Shown here one piece after another: positions 55,039 to 64,000 of a stretch of 64,000 nt of DNA. The stretch covers positions 620,001-684,000 of the forward strand of contig JAPEUQ010000019.1 of the NCBI GenBank assembly GCA_027946365.1, given 5' to 3'. The first letter of the stretch is position 1. Each line of letters opens with the position of its first letter. This DNA comes from Kalmusia sp. IMI 367209. Its lineage: Eukaryota > Ascomycota > Dothideomycetes > Pleosporales > Didymosphaeriaceae. The notes below the pieces were generated by a model. It saw only the letters and a list, made by a program, of their open reading frames with translations. It did not search any database and was not told the origin of the DNA. Position numbers and translations under genes: made by a program.

Positions 55039-56752
55039 TCTTCTAATGCGGTTTAGTTAAGCGAAGGTGGGGACGAAATTTGACAACGCTACAACGACCA
55101 TCTATTTTGGGTTAATAGATGCGCTGTTACTTGTCTGACTTGAATAGATAAGACTTCCTGGAGTTTTCAGGAATTTAGCTGCGCTCCTAGTCATATTGTG
55201 ACAGCGTTTTGTTCGTTGATAAGGCCGCCTGCGCTCTACGTATATCAGCTTTCTCTCCTTATGCCAGCATGCGTGCTTTATGTATGCTTGAATCGCATTC
55301 TACTCCTTCAGTTCGGACTAAGTTCTCGGTATATGACAGGCTACCATATGAAAGTGATGCTCGCTCGAAAAGCTTCCGCAGCGCATTCGACAGTCCGTAT
55401 TATTGTAGTAATATACGATTCGCGAATGCTAGCAGTGTAATAGTAAAGTAGATAAATCTAAACCGTAGCGTAATAGTACCATACTTACAATTAGAGCTGT
55501 AATACGGCAACTACTATCTATTTCAGGAAGGAGGCTAAGTTCAAGAATAAAAGTAGGTGAATCTCGTTTGCGATATATAGCGCTTGCGCCATCTAAAAAC
55601 AATCTCTTGCCTAGTAAATTCAGGAGTTCAAAATGAACACCTTGCTTAGAGAATACTATCCTCTTTCCTAATTGACTAATTGAGAAATTTGCATAGTATT
55701 ACTGCAGTAAAAAATTATCTACAGTCTTAATTTACTCTCTACGGTTACCACACGTGTTTCGTTATCCATAGCCATATTTCTACTATGGTAATTATAAGTA
55801 AACGTAATGGTAGCGTAATAACCCACTTACGGTTACGGTACGGACTGTTGAATGCGCTGAGCTGCTTCCGTGCGTCTTGGAGAATGGACTCCGACTAGAG
55901 CGACCAACGATCGTTGCTTAGACCAGTACTCTCTAGTTAGACTATACAGTAATCCTAAGATTATATGACTTGGTGGTTCTATAGCGCCAAAGGAATAGCA
56001 AAGACTCTCTACGGTGCGACTCCTTGAAAATGCGGATAATGCGAGACTCGTAGCGTTTTTTTGGGCGCACATTGAGGAATGCTTGTTATAGCATACAGCC
56101 AACTATTTGCTATCAAATCATCTCTAGTGATTACAAGAGCAGCTATAAATCTACCCAGGTGATGCCGATTGAGTTCCGTTCATACTGTATACTTGACGGT
56201 AGGTATATTAGAGGTACATTGAAGCCTGTAGGTGGTCACACATTCTACCAGGCTCAGTATACCCTATGTGCTTCGTAAAGAGATGCTGACCAGTGGCAGA
56301 AGTCGATATGTAGACGTGCGCATCAAGGCAACCCTGCATTTCTTTTCCTAGCAGAACGACACGTGACATGTAGTTCACCCAGGCATTTCCCCATAGACGA
56401 TCTCCTGCATGCGAAGCCTTGCCAAGGCTACAGTCGGTTCAGCGAGCTGGGAACGCAAGGGGGTGTTGTGAACGCGGAAGTGCGGCACCTTTAGTGCTTC
56501 CGAGCGTTCCAGATATCCAGGGCCAACCAAGGAAAAGCAGCGCCCGCGTCATCCGCTGGCCTGACTGCTGCGCTGCGAGCGGGCCCAACTTGCGAGTTGA
56601 AAAAGCTGCGCCTTCGCCACCTTGTTTTCTTACACTTTTACACAGCCTCACCCACGCGCCACAGACATATCGCACGCCAACGCACGAGCGCCCCACTTTG
56701 ATCGCTACCACTACAATACCTTGGTTCACGGATCGCTGGCCCCACAAATAAA
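55039..56752. other. Long A/T-rich intergenic stretch
   Basis: About 1.7 kb. The element GTAGCGTAATA occurs at about 55466 and again near 55809, with partial inverted similarity around 55740-55825 (CGGTTACC ... GGTAGCGTAATAACC). This could be a small non-autonomous element or simple decay. A minus frame at 55833-56102 is not recognised. The last 350 bases are GC-richer and lead into the PMP3-like gene. Confidence 0.4.
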
Positions 56753-57031
56753 ATGGCCCGCCAACCTTCGTCTACAGTACAACTCTCTCCTTGCTGTTAA
56801 ATATCCATATCGTCTAACAATTGTTCGTAGAGCAATGTTCTTCTCTACTTCCTCGCGATTTGGGTCCCATTCGTTCCCGTGTTCCTCAAGCGCGGCTGCG
56901 CCGTCGATTTCCTCATCAACATCTGTCTCTGCATCTTGGGCTGGATCCCAGGCGTGATACACGCATGGTACATCATTTCGCAGACGGAGAGGAACAAGCT
57001 CGTGGTAAGAGACAACACCACGAGATACTGA
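56753..57031 (+). CDS. PMP3: PMP3/UPF0057-family small membrane protein
   Basis: Two exons, 56753..56776 and 56831..57031, give 74 residues. The 54-bp intron has branch GTCTAACAA and acceptor CGTAG; its donor GTACAA is weak. The product has the family layout of two hydrophobic segments around a conserved loop: LLYFLAIWVPFVPVFLKRGC, then VDFLINICLCILGWIPGVIH, then AWYIIS. PMP3 proteins sit in the plasma membrane and modulate membrane potential and salt tolerance. It departs from the usual ILPPLGVFLERGC by having tryptophan and an extra polar C-terminal tail (QTERNKLVVRDNTTRY). The tail may be altered by splicing at the GTAAGA donor at 57005. Confidence 0.8.
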
Positions 57032-57298
57032 GTGTTGAGAGGGAGAAACTATTGTGTTTGGGGACCCCGCTTAATGAGACTTTTGGAGTTTCGCAACTGG
57101 AGAGGATAGATGCCGCGCTGCGTCGGGTATCATGTGCACGCGCGTTTAATGGAATTTTTCGAAGATGGATTTGGAATAGGGTCGCAGCTAGATAATTCAA
57201 TCAAGTTTTTGTTTTTTACTTTAGCACTCGAGTAAGGGCAGTGCCGCTATTAACGCCACGCACATCAGTCTATGGATCTAGCTCAATCGGACCTTTTT

Positions 57299-57784
57299 TC
57301 AATAGCTCTTCCCATCTACTTGCTTCAGCTTCAAGGCCTTCAGGTCGACGTCGTTGAACGTTCTGACGTTCACCGCCAAATATTCAGAGAAGTCCGAATC
57401 CTCACTTTGCGCGAAGCAGCTCACGCCACACGTAGCGCAGAAGTAATGCGCAATCTTGTGCTTGGGGCCGAAAGTATATCTCTGTTCGAACGTTAGTGAC
57501 TTAAAAAAAACCCCTAGGTTCACGCAAAGAGGTCCAATGGCATGTTGACTTGCCTTCAAGTCACTCTTCGCGCCGTTCACGAAGGCAACGTTTTGCTCGA
57601 GCACATAGATGAGCAGATATCCGTTGCGGGAGCAGATGCTGCAATTGCAGTTGGTGACCTCGCACGATGGGTCACTTAGAGGCGGTGCTTGCGTGACAGT
57701 GTAGGAGACACGGGCGCAGTGACAAGACCCATTATATGTGGCGCTAGAGGGCGTAGACGATTCTGGGGACTCGGTAGAAGACAT
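57299..57784 (-). CDS. GFA-family (glutathione-dependent formaldehyde-activating-like) zinc protein
   Basis: The likely model is complement(join(57299..57481, 57554..57784)), 137 residues. The 72-bp intron starts with GCAAGT (after AAG) and ends AACAG with branch TCACTAACG, a classic GC-AG intron. It contains no stop in frame, so an unspliced product of 161 residues is also possible. Zinc-binding sets of the CENP-V/GFA fold are present: GSCHCARVSY, NCNCSICSRNG and HYFCATCGVSCFA. The spliced version restores the continuous strand pair SDLKRYTFGPKHKIAHYFC seen in the family. These proteins bind structural and catalytic zinc; activity for most fungal paralogues, this one included, is unknown. 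Confidence 0.85.
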   Translation of the reverse strand: MSSTESPESSTPSSATYNGSCHCARVSYTVTQAPPLSDPSCEVTNCNCSICSRNGYLLIYVLEQNVAFVNGAKSDLKASQHAIGPLCVNLGVFFKSLTFEQRYTFGPKHKIAHYFCATCGVSCFAQSEDSDFSEYLAVNVRTFNDVDLKALKLKQVDGKSY

Positions 57785-58977
57785 GATACTTTTCGAAAGA
57801 TAATATGGGGAAATTAGAAAATAATGCCTGGTTCATCGAACCACATGCCAGGCCAGCAAAAGAGGAAGTCTTATATGGCCAGGCCAACACCGAATCTCCA
57901 CCGTTCACAGAAGATATGAGTCAAGCCCTTTTCGCGGGACTATTCTCGGCCTCGTGTCCAAGGGTCACACATGCGCTGGTCGGTGGGGTAAAAAGCCGCC
58001 CATGGCGCGCGCGGAACGCGTCGACGAATCAGACACAGAGGACGCGCGACCGCGACGCGCGATCATGTGCGTGGCGTCCTGCGTCGCCGACTTTGCTCCT
58101 CGAAATACGAGGTCGACAAGATAAGTGTACGGATGCATGAAAGCACTGATTGGAAGATGCGTTGGGAAGCTTGGTCGAGAGTTGATTATCCGTGTTGCGA
58201 AGAGGTGAAGGTTTCGTGAAGCGATGAATGCGGATGCGATTGCGAATACGAGTCTGAACGATCTTCGGAGGCAGCGTGGATCAAGCAACGTCATCTCCTC
58301 TGCCTTTATTTAGGGTGTTCGGATTTCTTGATGTTGGGGAGGCCCAAAGTTTTCGAAGTGTCAGCGTGTTTGCTCGTTTGATTCTGCGGTAGCGAAAGCA
58401 TGTACCGACGACGTCTATTTAAAGACAGGCTTAAATGACACTCTTGATCCGAATCAAAATATACCTACTAGAGCGAAGGATCATTCAGCATGCTCACTGA
58501 GAGATGGAGTAAGAATTCTCTAAGCCCTCCCAAGAGGGATCTTTGATCTTGGCAGAACTCACACTGCACTTGAAACAAGGCTGGTGGTGGCTCCTATCTA
58601 CAATTTTATTTTCATAATTCTGGCCTACAGGATATATGGAGTTAGTGAATGCTGTCATCATTTCATTGCATCTCGAACAAGGCTTGGCTTATTAGCGGGA
58701 CAGTATGCAAGAGTCAAGATGATGTACTGTTTCATAGGTGTGATTATTAAAAATAGGGCCCATATCGTTTCACGAAAATACGAATAATCCCAGCAATTAG
58801 CTTACGCATGCCATGCGGCATGGATGATCAATTTAGAAGACAACGATTGCGGAGGTATAAAGTTGAAGATTAAATATAATATTTTTCCAAGGGTTATCTA
58901 GCATTATTCTTTAGACCCACCTGGTTCAACTCCACCCTATAAGCCCATTATTACTGAGAGCCATTCCGAATCCTCTT
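57785..58977. other. Intergenic, no gene seen
   Basis: About 1.2 kb. Short frames on both strands without family features; A/T-rich from about 58580 on. Confidence 0.45.
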
Positions 58978-59940
58978 TCAAGGCTTCACCAGTGGCCTCG
59001 CACCACTGGTCTCGTTCCACCAGCTCTCCACATCCTCCAGCTTCTTCACCGCATACTCTGCCTTCAGACCACCCTTCACAATGGCATCCAGCATGGCTGG
59101 CGTCTGTCCATATAGCTCTGGGAATGTCCAACTACCAGGCGCACAACCCAACAACGCCACGTTCGCCTGTCGCAAAAGACTCGCAGGCACTGATTGTGTC
59201 TCTCCAGCCAAAGATCCAATCTCTACCCATGTGAGGCGCTGGCTGGGGTTCTTGCGTGCCTTGATGATGCCAGCCAGGGCTGCCTGCGACACGTCGCCCC
59301 AGAGGTAGTCCAACACAACATCCACGTCTGCTGCTGCAGAGAAGTCGGTCTCGGTCAGCTTTTCGGTCACGAGAGGTATGACAGCGGTGGCTCCAAGCTC
59401 TTTCGTCTTCTCCAACTTGTCTCCAGGCTTGCCGATGGTGACGATTTCGCTTGCGCCAAATGCCTTGCTGATCTGCACGGCCGCCTGTCCGCTCACGCCC
59501 GTTGCGCCCACAATGGCGATTTTGATGCCGCTGCCAGCCTGGACGCCGGCACGCGCCGTGAGTGCCATCCACGAGCTCATCGCCGGGTTGACCAGCACGG
59601 CGATTGTGTCTACATCGGCGCCTTCTGGGAGAGGGAAGATATCCCGCTTTCCGACGTTGATTTCCTGCGCGATGGATCCTGTTGGCGACAAAAGTGCGTT
59701 GAAGTAGACGAGCTGATTGGTTTCGGGAATAATGCCGACACCATCGGTGCCTGGCACGTGAGGAGGGTTCTTGCCGGCCATGGAGAAGTGCTGTCCAGAT
59801 GCGCGGCTGCGGACGAATGTGTGCACGCCGGCGCCGAGGACTTTGACGCGGACCTGGCTCTCTGAGGGGGCGGGGAGGTCGATGCTGTCGTAGACGGGTG
59901 CATCGCCCCAGGCTTTGACAACACCGGCGTGGATGGCCAT
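58978..59940 (-). CDS. MDR-superfamily zinc-independent oxidoreductase
   Basis: Encodes 320 residues from the ATG at 59940 (MAIHAGVVKAWGDAPVYDSI), where family similarity begins. An in-frame ATG at 60171 would add 77 residues rich in Arg, Ala and Ser (AARAAAGRRHAHRGAFKTL), resembling a mitochondrial presequence. The GroES-like half has RVKVLGAGVHTFVRSRASG and HVPGTDGVGIIP. The Rossmann half has IAIVGATGVSGQAAVQISKA, VTIGKPGDKLEKTKELGA, VDVVLDYLWG and WVEIGSLAGE. The catalytic-zinc cysteine and histidines are absent, so it is a quinone-oxidoreductase-like NADPH enzyme. The substrate is unknown and there is no intron. Confidence 0.88.
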   Translation of the reverse strand: MAIHAGVVKAWGDAPVYDSIDLPAPSESQVRVKVLGAGVHTFVRSRASGQHFSMAGKNPPHVPGTDGVGIIPETNQLVYFNALLSPTGSIAQEINVGKRDIFPLPEGADVDTIAVLVNPAMSSWMALTARAGVQAGSGIKIAIVGATGVSGQAAVQISKAFGASEIVTIGKPGDKLEKTKELGATAVIPLVTEKLTETDFSAAADVDVVLDYLWGDVSQAALAGIIKARKNPSQRLTWVEIGSLAGETQSVPASLLRQANVALLGCAPGSWTFPELYGQTPAMLDAIVKGGLKAEYAVKKLEDVESWWNETSGARPLVKP

Positions 59941-60171
59941 TGTGAAGACGGTGGTCACGTGCGGTTTCTTTGGGAAGAGGTTGTCGAAAGGTTGGTCTGT
60001 TGAAGCTGGTGGGAAGGTACGCAAACGGCGGACGTGTGTTTTGGTGAAAGGTTCGTTGATAAAGAAAGGTAGAAGTGGCGGCGTGGAGAGGGTTTTAAAT
60101 GCACCTCGATGTGCGTGCCTCCTTCCTGCCGCTGCTCTGGCGGCGTCTGTAAACACCTGCAGCCTGGACAT

Positions 60172-60881
60172 CACGTCAGCGGTTCAACAAATTCCTCGTC
60201 GTACTCGGATGCACCACAACCCAACTTCCGGTCTCTCATGTCGCCTTGTCACTCATCGCCCTTCTATATTGCTCAACAACGCGAACACCGAAGGCCCTCA
60301 CACAAAGACGCCGCGCTAGCTGCTTTCGGAAGCGCAGCACAGGCTCGGAACAAGGCTCGCGCTCCGCTGCTTAAGAATCGAGCAATCGGACAGGTGAGCG
60401 GGAAAGAAAGCTTGATTGCAACCGCCGCAGCCTCGCGGTTTGGGGTGTGTGTTGGCTCCGAAGAAATGGGGCCTCGGGCGCGCATGCGCTTCGGGCATTG
60501 GTGAAAGCGCGAAGCCCGAGTCGGTTCGCCAGCGCAATAGCGCGAAGCTGCAGTGTTACTTGTGGCTAAAAGCTAAATCCGAACTTACAATTCTCATCAC
60601 TAATTTAGATTAGATTCGGAAAGATGATTGCCTTACCCGCAGGATGCTAATTAGTATTTTCGCATTTACAAGGCTGTAGTCTGCAGTACGAATCACGTGA
60701 CAGGCATGTGACCTAAGAACACTCCAAAACCTTAATGGAAACAACGAAATATCCTATAGATCGAAAGAGACGAAAGACGTAGCATTTCGTGAGATGGAAT
60801 CAATATGTACAACTATGGACCATGTTATGCGCATCAAAAATATATACATGAGAATGGAAAGACCTCCCTTGCATGATCCTA
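60172..60881. other. Intergenic between MDR gene and chloroperoxidase gene
   Basis: About 700 bases. The first 350 are GC-rich with overlapping frames on both strands that look like chance; the rest is A/T-rich. No gene was supported. Confidence 0.4.
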
Positions 60882-62254
60882 TCAACATGCTGGCTTCGTC
60901 GGCGCCTTCTCAAAGTAAACCTTGTTGTATACATTGTTACCAGTCTTCGAATCCGATTTGGGCGGCGATTTCTTAGGGCCACCCACTTGCGCCGCATCCG
61001 GGAACAGCAAGTTCTGATTGGGTGAAAGCGTCGCATCGGGGCATCCCAGAGCGCTGTTCTTTCCGAGAATCGGAAGAAGCTTGTTGGTCGCAAAAGTAAC
61101 GAGCTTCGCAGTGGTCTCAAGGTTTCCGGCGGCGATCAACGGCACGACTGAGTTGATGCCTTGGTACACATCGCAGAGGAGCGTCTGCACGCTCAGATTC
61201 GGAGTGCCAACCTGCGCTACACCCGGCACAATGATGTTGGCTGGGTAGATTTTGAGGAACCCATCGATTACGGCTTGGACGGCGCCGTAGGGTGTCGCTC
61301 GGCGGTACCAGTTTTCTGGCCACTTCTCGGGGACGTACTTGAAGTTGCCAGTGTTCTTGTCGTATGCAGCGCCGACGATGGACGAGATGGACTCATAGTT
61401 TGCGACGCCACCGGCACCGTACGTTCCATTGGAGAAGAATTTAGGGTAGAACGCAAAGGCGCCGAGGGAAACGATCTGAGGGAAGGGGAAGTAGTATAGA
61501 TAAGGATTGTTGTCTTTGGAGAACTGAGCGTTCGCCGCGTATTGTTTGGTCATGACTTCCATGGTGAACTGCTTGCTGGAGTCAGCGGCAGCGAACCCAA
61601 CGTTCTGTTTGAAAAGGCGAGAGGAAAGGTGGTGGTTATCGCCACAGCCGTTGTAGTAGTCTATGAGCCGTCAGAGACTGGTCACGATGCAGGTATAAGG
61701 AACTCACCCTCGCGATTGGGAGACACGTCCGCCTCTACAGTAGAGTGGCGGTTAAGACCGTCAGCACCGGTGAGAGAGCCAAGATAGAAGCTCTCAGTGG
61801 CAATGTCACCATCAGCGAGGACAGCAAAAGTGGTCAGGATCGTAGCGAGATCAGCTCCCATGTTGAAGCCGCGCGAAGTAGCCTCTAGTACTTGACCAAA
61901 GGTGACCTTTCCATTGCGAGGTAGGTATCCGTGGTTGGCCAAAAGATTGAGGCCAGGACATGGTCCACGAGAGTCACCCGGACCCGGTGCTTTGAACTCA
62001 TATCCTGGTTCTGGTCGTTTGTTTTTAGGCGCGACGTTGTTGGCAACGGCACCCAAAAGTCCACTGACAGTGTTGGTCAATGCCTGGACAGTTCCGATCA
62101 GACCAGTAAGCACTTGACGCTCCTCTAGAGCGGCGCCCTCTATCTGGCGCTTGTGAAGGTATTCTGCCATCTGGGCATTTGACATGCTTCCCATGCCAGG
62201 GTAAGCGGTGGTCAAAGCCGGTAGGGCAAACAGAAAAGGCCGTCCGAACTTCAT
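60882..62254 (-). CDS. Secreted heme-thiolate peroxidase (chloroperoxidase family)
   Basis: Exons are complement(join(60882..61660, 61708..62254)), 441 residues, with a 47-bp intron. The start at 62254 gives a signal peptide (MKFGRPFLFALPALTTAYPG); the frame to 62317 adds a non-signal-like extension. The heme-ligand motif P-C-P lies in GPCPGLNLLANHGYLPRNG. The distal region SLTGADGLNRHSTVEADVS and DYYNGCGDNHHLSSRLF follow, the latter formed by the splice. The prototype has an acid-base Glu in E-H-D; here the comparable stretch reads H-S-T-V-E-A-D. The family covers chloroperoxidases and unspecific peroxygenases, which oxidise or halogenate diverse substrates outside the cell. The C-terminal 200 residues are typical of the longer aflatoxin-cluster StcC-like branch. 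Confidence 0.88.
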
Positions 62255-64000
62255 GGCAACGTTATGAAGATATGGAGGGTGTGAAAAGGAGGCAAAAGCT
62301 GAACTGCACAGATCCAATCGGTAGACCTTTATATCTGTACCTGTAACCCTATAACTTCGATGATCGTCCTATGGTCAACGTCATGTAGCATCGCTTTGCA
62401 GACATCGGCGAAATTACCGTTTCAGCGGAGCATATCAAGACTCTTCGGATTACTAGAACGCCACAAGACTACCCACTGACGAGGCCTTCTAGTCAGATAC
62501 AGGTTTAGTTCTCCAGTTCACAGTCCACTCCTAGATCTTTCATCAGCTTAAAGTATAAGCAGCATAGTGGGCCCAACATGCGTATTGAGATTACCATCAT
62601 GACGGGGCCCCGCAATTTCGCCGGCGCTGCCCACTCCTAGGCTTGTATAGCGCGAGCTACAGACTCTGGATTAGCTTCGAGACAATATTAGCAAGCAGCA
62701 TTTTCGTCGTGGTAGAGGTGAGCTATAAGAGGCATACAGGCAAGGTTAATGAATCGAAATTGCTTCACGGAACTATGTGACCGAATAATGGGCTTCGACT
62801 AGGCCGAAGACTGAACGTAGGAGAGATTCATTGTTTGACCGGTGCATTACTAGGAAAACCAGCGCGCAAAGGAGATGGTGTTCTTCAGACGAGTTGAGGC
62901 AAGCCAATCCTGGTGTGTGCATTTGATCATCGACGAGCCATGAGCGATGGACAAACTTACTGCTGCGAAGCCCATCGCTTAGAATCATCTCGAACCAATC
63001 CAAAGCATCGCAATTCCAATTCGCGTCCAGAGCTATTGAAAGTCCTAGCTCGGAAGTGATCGGCACCAAGTACAAGACACCGAGAACAAGAAATTACCCA
63101 GCTGAGATGAAGTGCATCCTTGGCATGTCCGAATTGAGATCTTGGAGACTTGTGAAACGTCACTCTTGCGTCTGCGGAAACGGGCATCGGAGAACGATCT
63201 ACAGAGCGGGTGTGCGATCTGGCGCTAGTTCTAAGCTTATGCACATCACGGACGCTAACCCTGAGCACCATCAATGCGCTGCCATCCCAAGACCTACGCG
63301 ATGCGCGGGAAATCCTCAATCCGAGCGCCATGTGGTGGCGCGAAGACGGACGTGACTCCGTCCAGCAAGCCACGCCGTAATATAGACGGTGAGAGCAGGA
63401 TAGGAGAGTACTTGCTTCCAAGGATGTATAAGATGGGTTCAGCAGCTCTGCTCTGAACTCCAGACAGCTTTTCCCATCGACGAGATATAGATAGGGAAAT
63501 GAATCATCGAAGATTAAATACCTCAATAGTCCGAAGTGGCGCAAAAATCGAAAGCGAAACTGCGATACACATCAATACCATCGATTCCAGACGAGCGATT
63601 AGTAGAAGGATGACATACCAAGCTTCCAACGCTACCCATCTTCTGCCTCGGGACCGGCACCTGATCAATCATCATCGAGTTCTCCAGCCTTGCTACTAAC
63701 TTCTTATGAGAGTGTGCGAATGGTGACCATGCACTATAAGCTCATTGTCACTTGGAGCGGTGGACTTCAAAAATTAGTTATCGAGATATAGATGGAAGAA
63801 GCGACAGGAATAGCCATGTCAACGACTGATTATAAGTACCTAGATGATTGCTTAGAAGAGATATTCTATCCACGTCGAACATACTCTACCCTGGCAATGG
63901 ATCGGGCACCACGTCAATGTTTCATCCTCTTCTTCCATGGGACGTGCTTAGAGGCTTGAAAGTTGCAGCTCTACCTCTTTCTCTCCTCTTAATTGACCTG
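62255..64000. other. Right-hand end, no gene supported
   Basis: About 1.75 kb. The minus strand at 62773-63075 reads 100 moderately protein-like residues (LGLSIALDANWNCDALDWFE...) but has no recognised family, no convincing start and no splice partner. Other frames (62957-63544 minus, 63056-63355 plus) are low quality. The first 100 bases hold the chloroperoxidase promoter. Confidence 0.4.

Noticed and set aside
62957..63544. Minus-strand frame of 195 residues near the right end
   Set aside because: Low-complexity Ser/Arg-rich with no family features; overlapped by equally long frames on the other strand.

Overview
The window is nuclear DNA of a filamentous ascomycete (Pezizomycotina). The evidence is the gene set, the very short introns (mostly 43-65 bp, GT...CTAAC/CTGAC...AG), and family types largely confined to these fungi: HET-domain proteins, a NACHT/ankyrin NOD-like receptor (NLR), a Zn2Cys6 regulator and a heme-thiolate peroxidase. 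The class cannot be fixed from sequence alone; a dothideomycete or eurotiomycete would fit. I saw no rRNA, tRNA or CRISPR array. Exon structures were read by hand from splice signals, reading phase and family conservation.

Region by region. 0.1-7.4 kb holds housekeeping genes: the MPH1/FANCM helicase (+), a small rhodanese/Cdc25-like protein (-) and the ER oxidase ERO1 (+). 8.3-9.1 kb has an orphan protein (-). 10.2-17.6 kb has PEX6 (-, three exons) divergent from a steryl-ester-hydrolase-like lipase (+). 18.6-24.0 kb looks like a small metabolic island: a frameshifted MFS transporter (-), a divergent FAD monooxygenase (+) with a 12-nt exon, and a Dal5/ACS-type transporter (+). 24.3-25.6 kb is a decayed HET gene and other gene debris.

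25.7-31.4 kb looks like a co-regulated set: an NCS1 purine/cytosine-type permease (-), a divergent arylsulfotransferase-family beta-propeller protein (+) and a Zn2Cys6 regulator (-). The shared permease/arylsulfotransferase promoter carries five CCGCGG palindromes in 141 bp. 32-37.3 kb has an orphan gene, an MDR-type reductase (-) and a HET protein (+). 38.4-47.4 kb returns to housekeeping: an FHA-domain checkpoint kinase of the Rad53/Cds1/Chk2 type, YOS9 ending in KDEL, a cytidine deaminase, an SDR that appears to have lost its catalytic residues, and mitochondrial JAC1.

47.9-53.3 kb is the most dynamic part. An NLR gene (DUF7708-like region, NACHT, then near-identical ankyrin repeats) has lost the frame between NACHT and the repeats. 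Two related, oppositely oriented mobile-element-like fragments flank it. 54.6-62.3 kb contains an orphan ORF, a PMP3-like peptide, a GFA-family protein with a probable GC-AG intron, a second MDR oxidoreductase and a secreted chloroperoxidase-family protein. The last 1.7 kb has no gene I can support.

The housekeeping genes act separately: replication-fork repair, checkpoint signalling, ER oxidative folding and ER quality control, peroxisome import, and mitochondrial Fe-S assembly. The accessory genes fall into two themes: uptake plus oxidation or sulfur-group metabolism, and self/non-self recognition (HET, NLR, HET relic).
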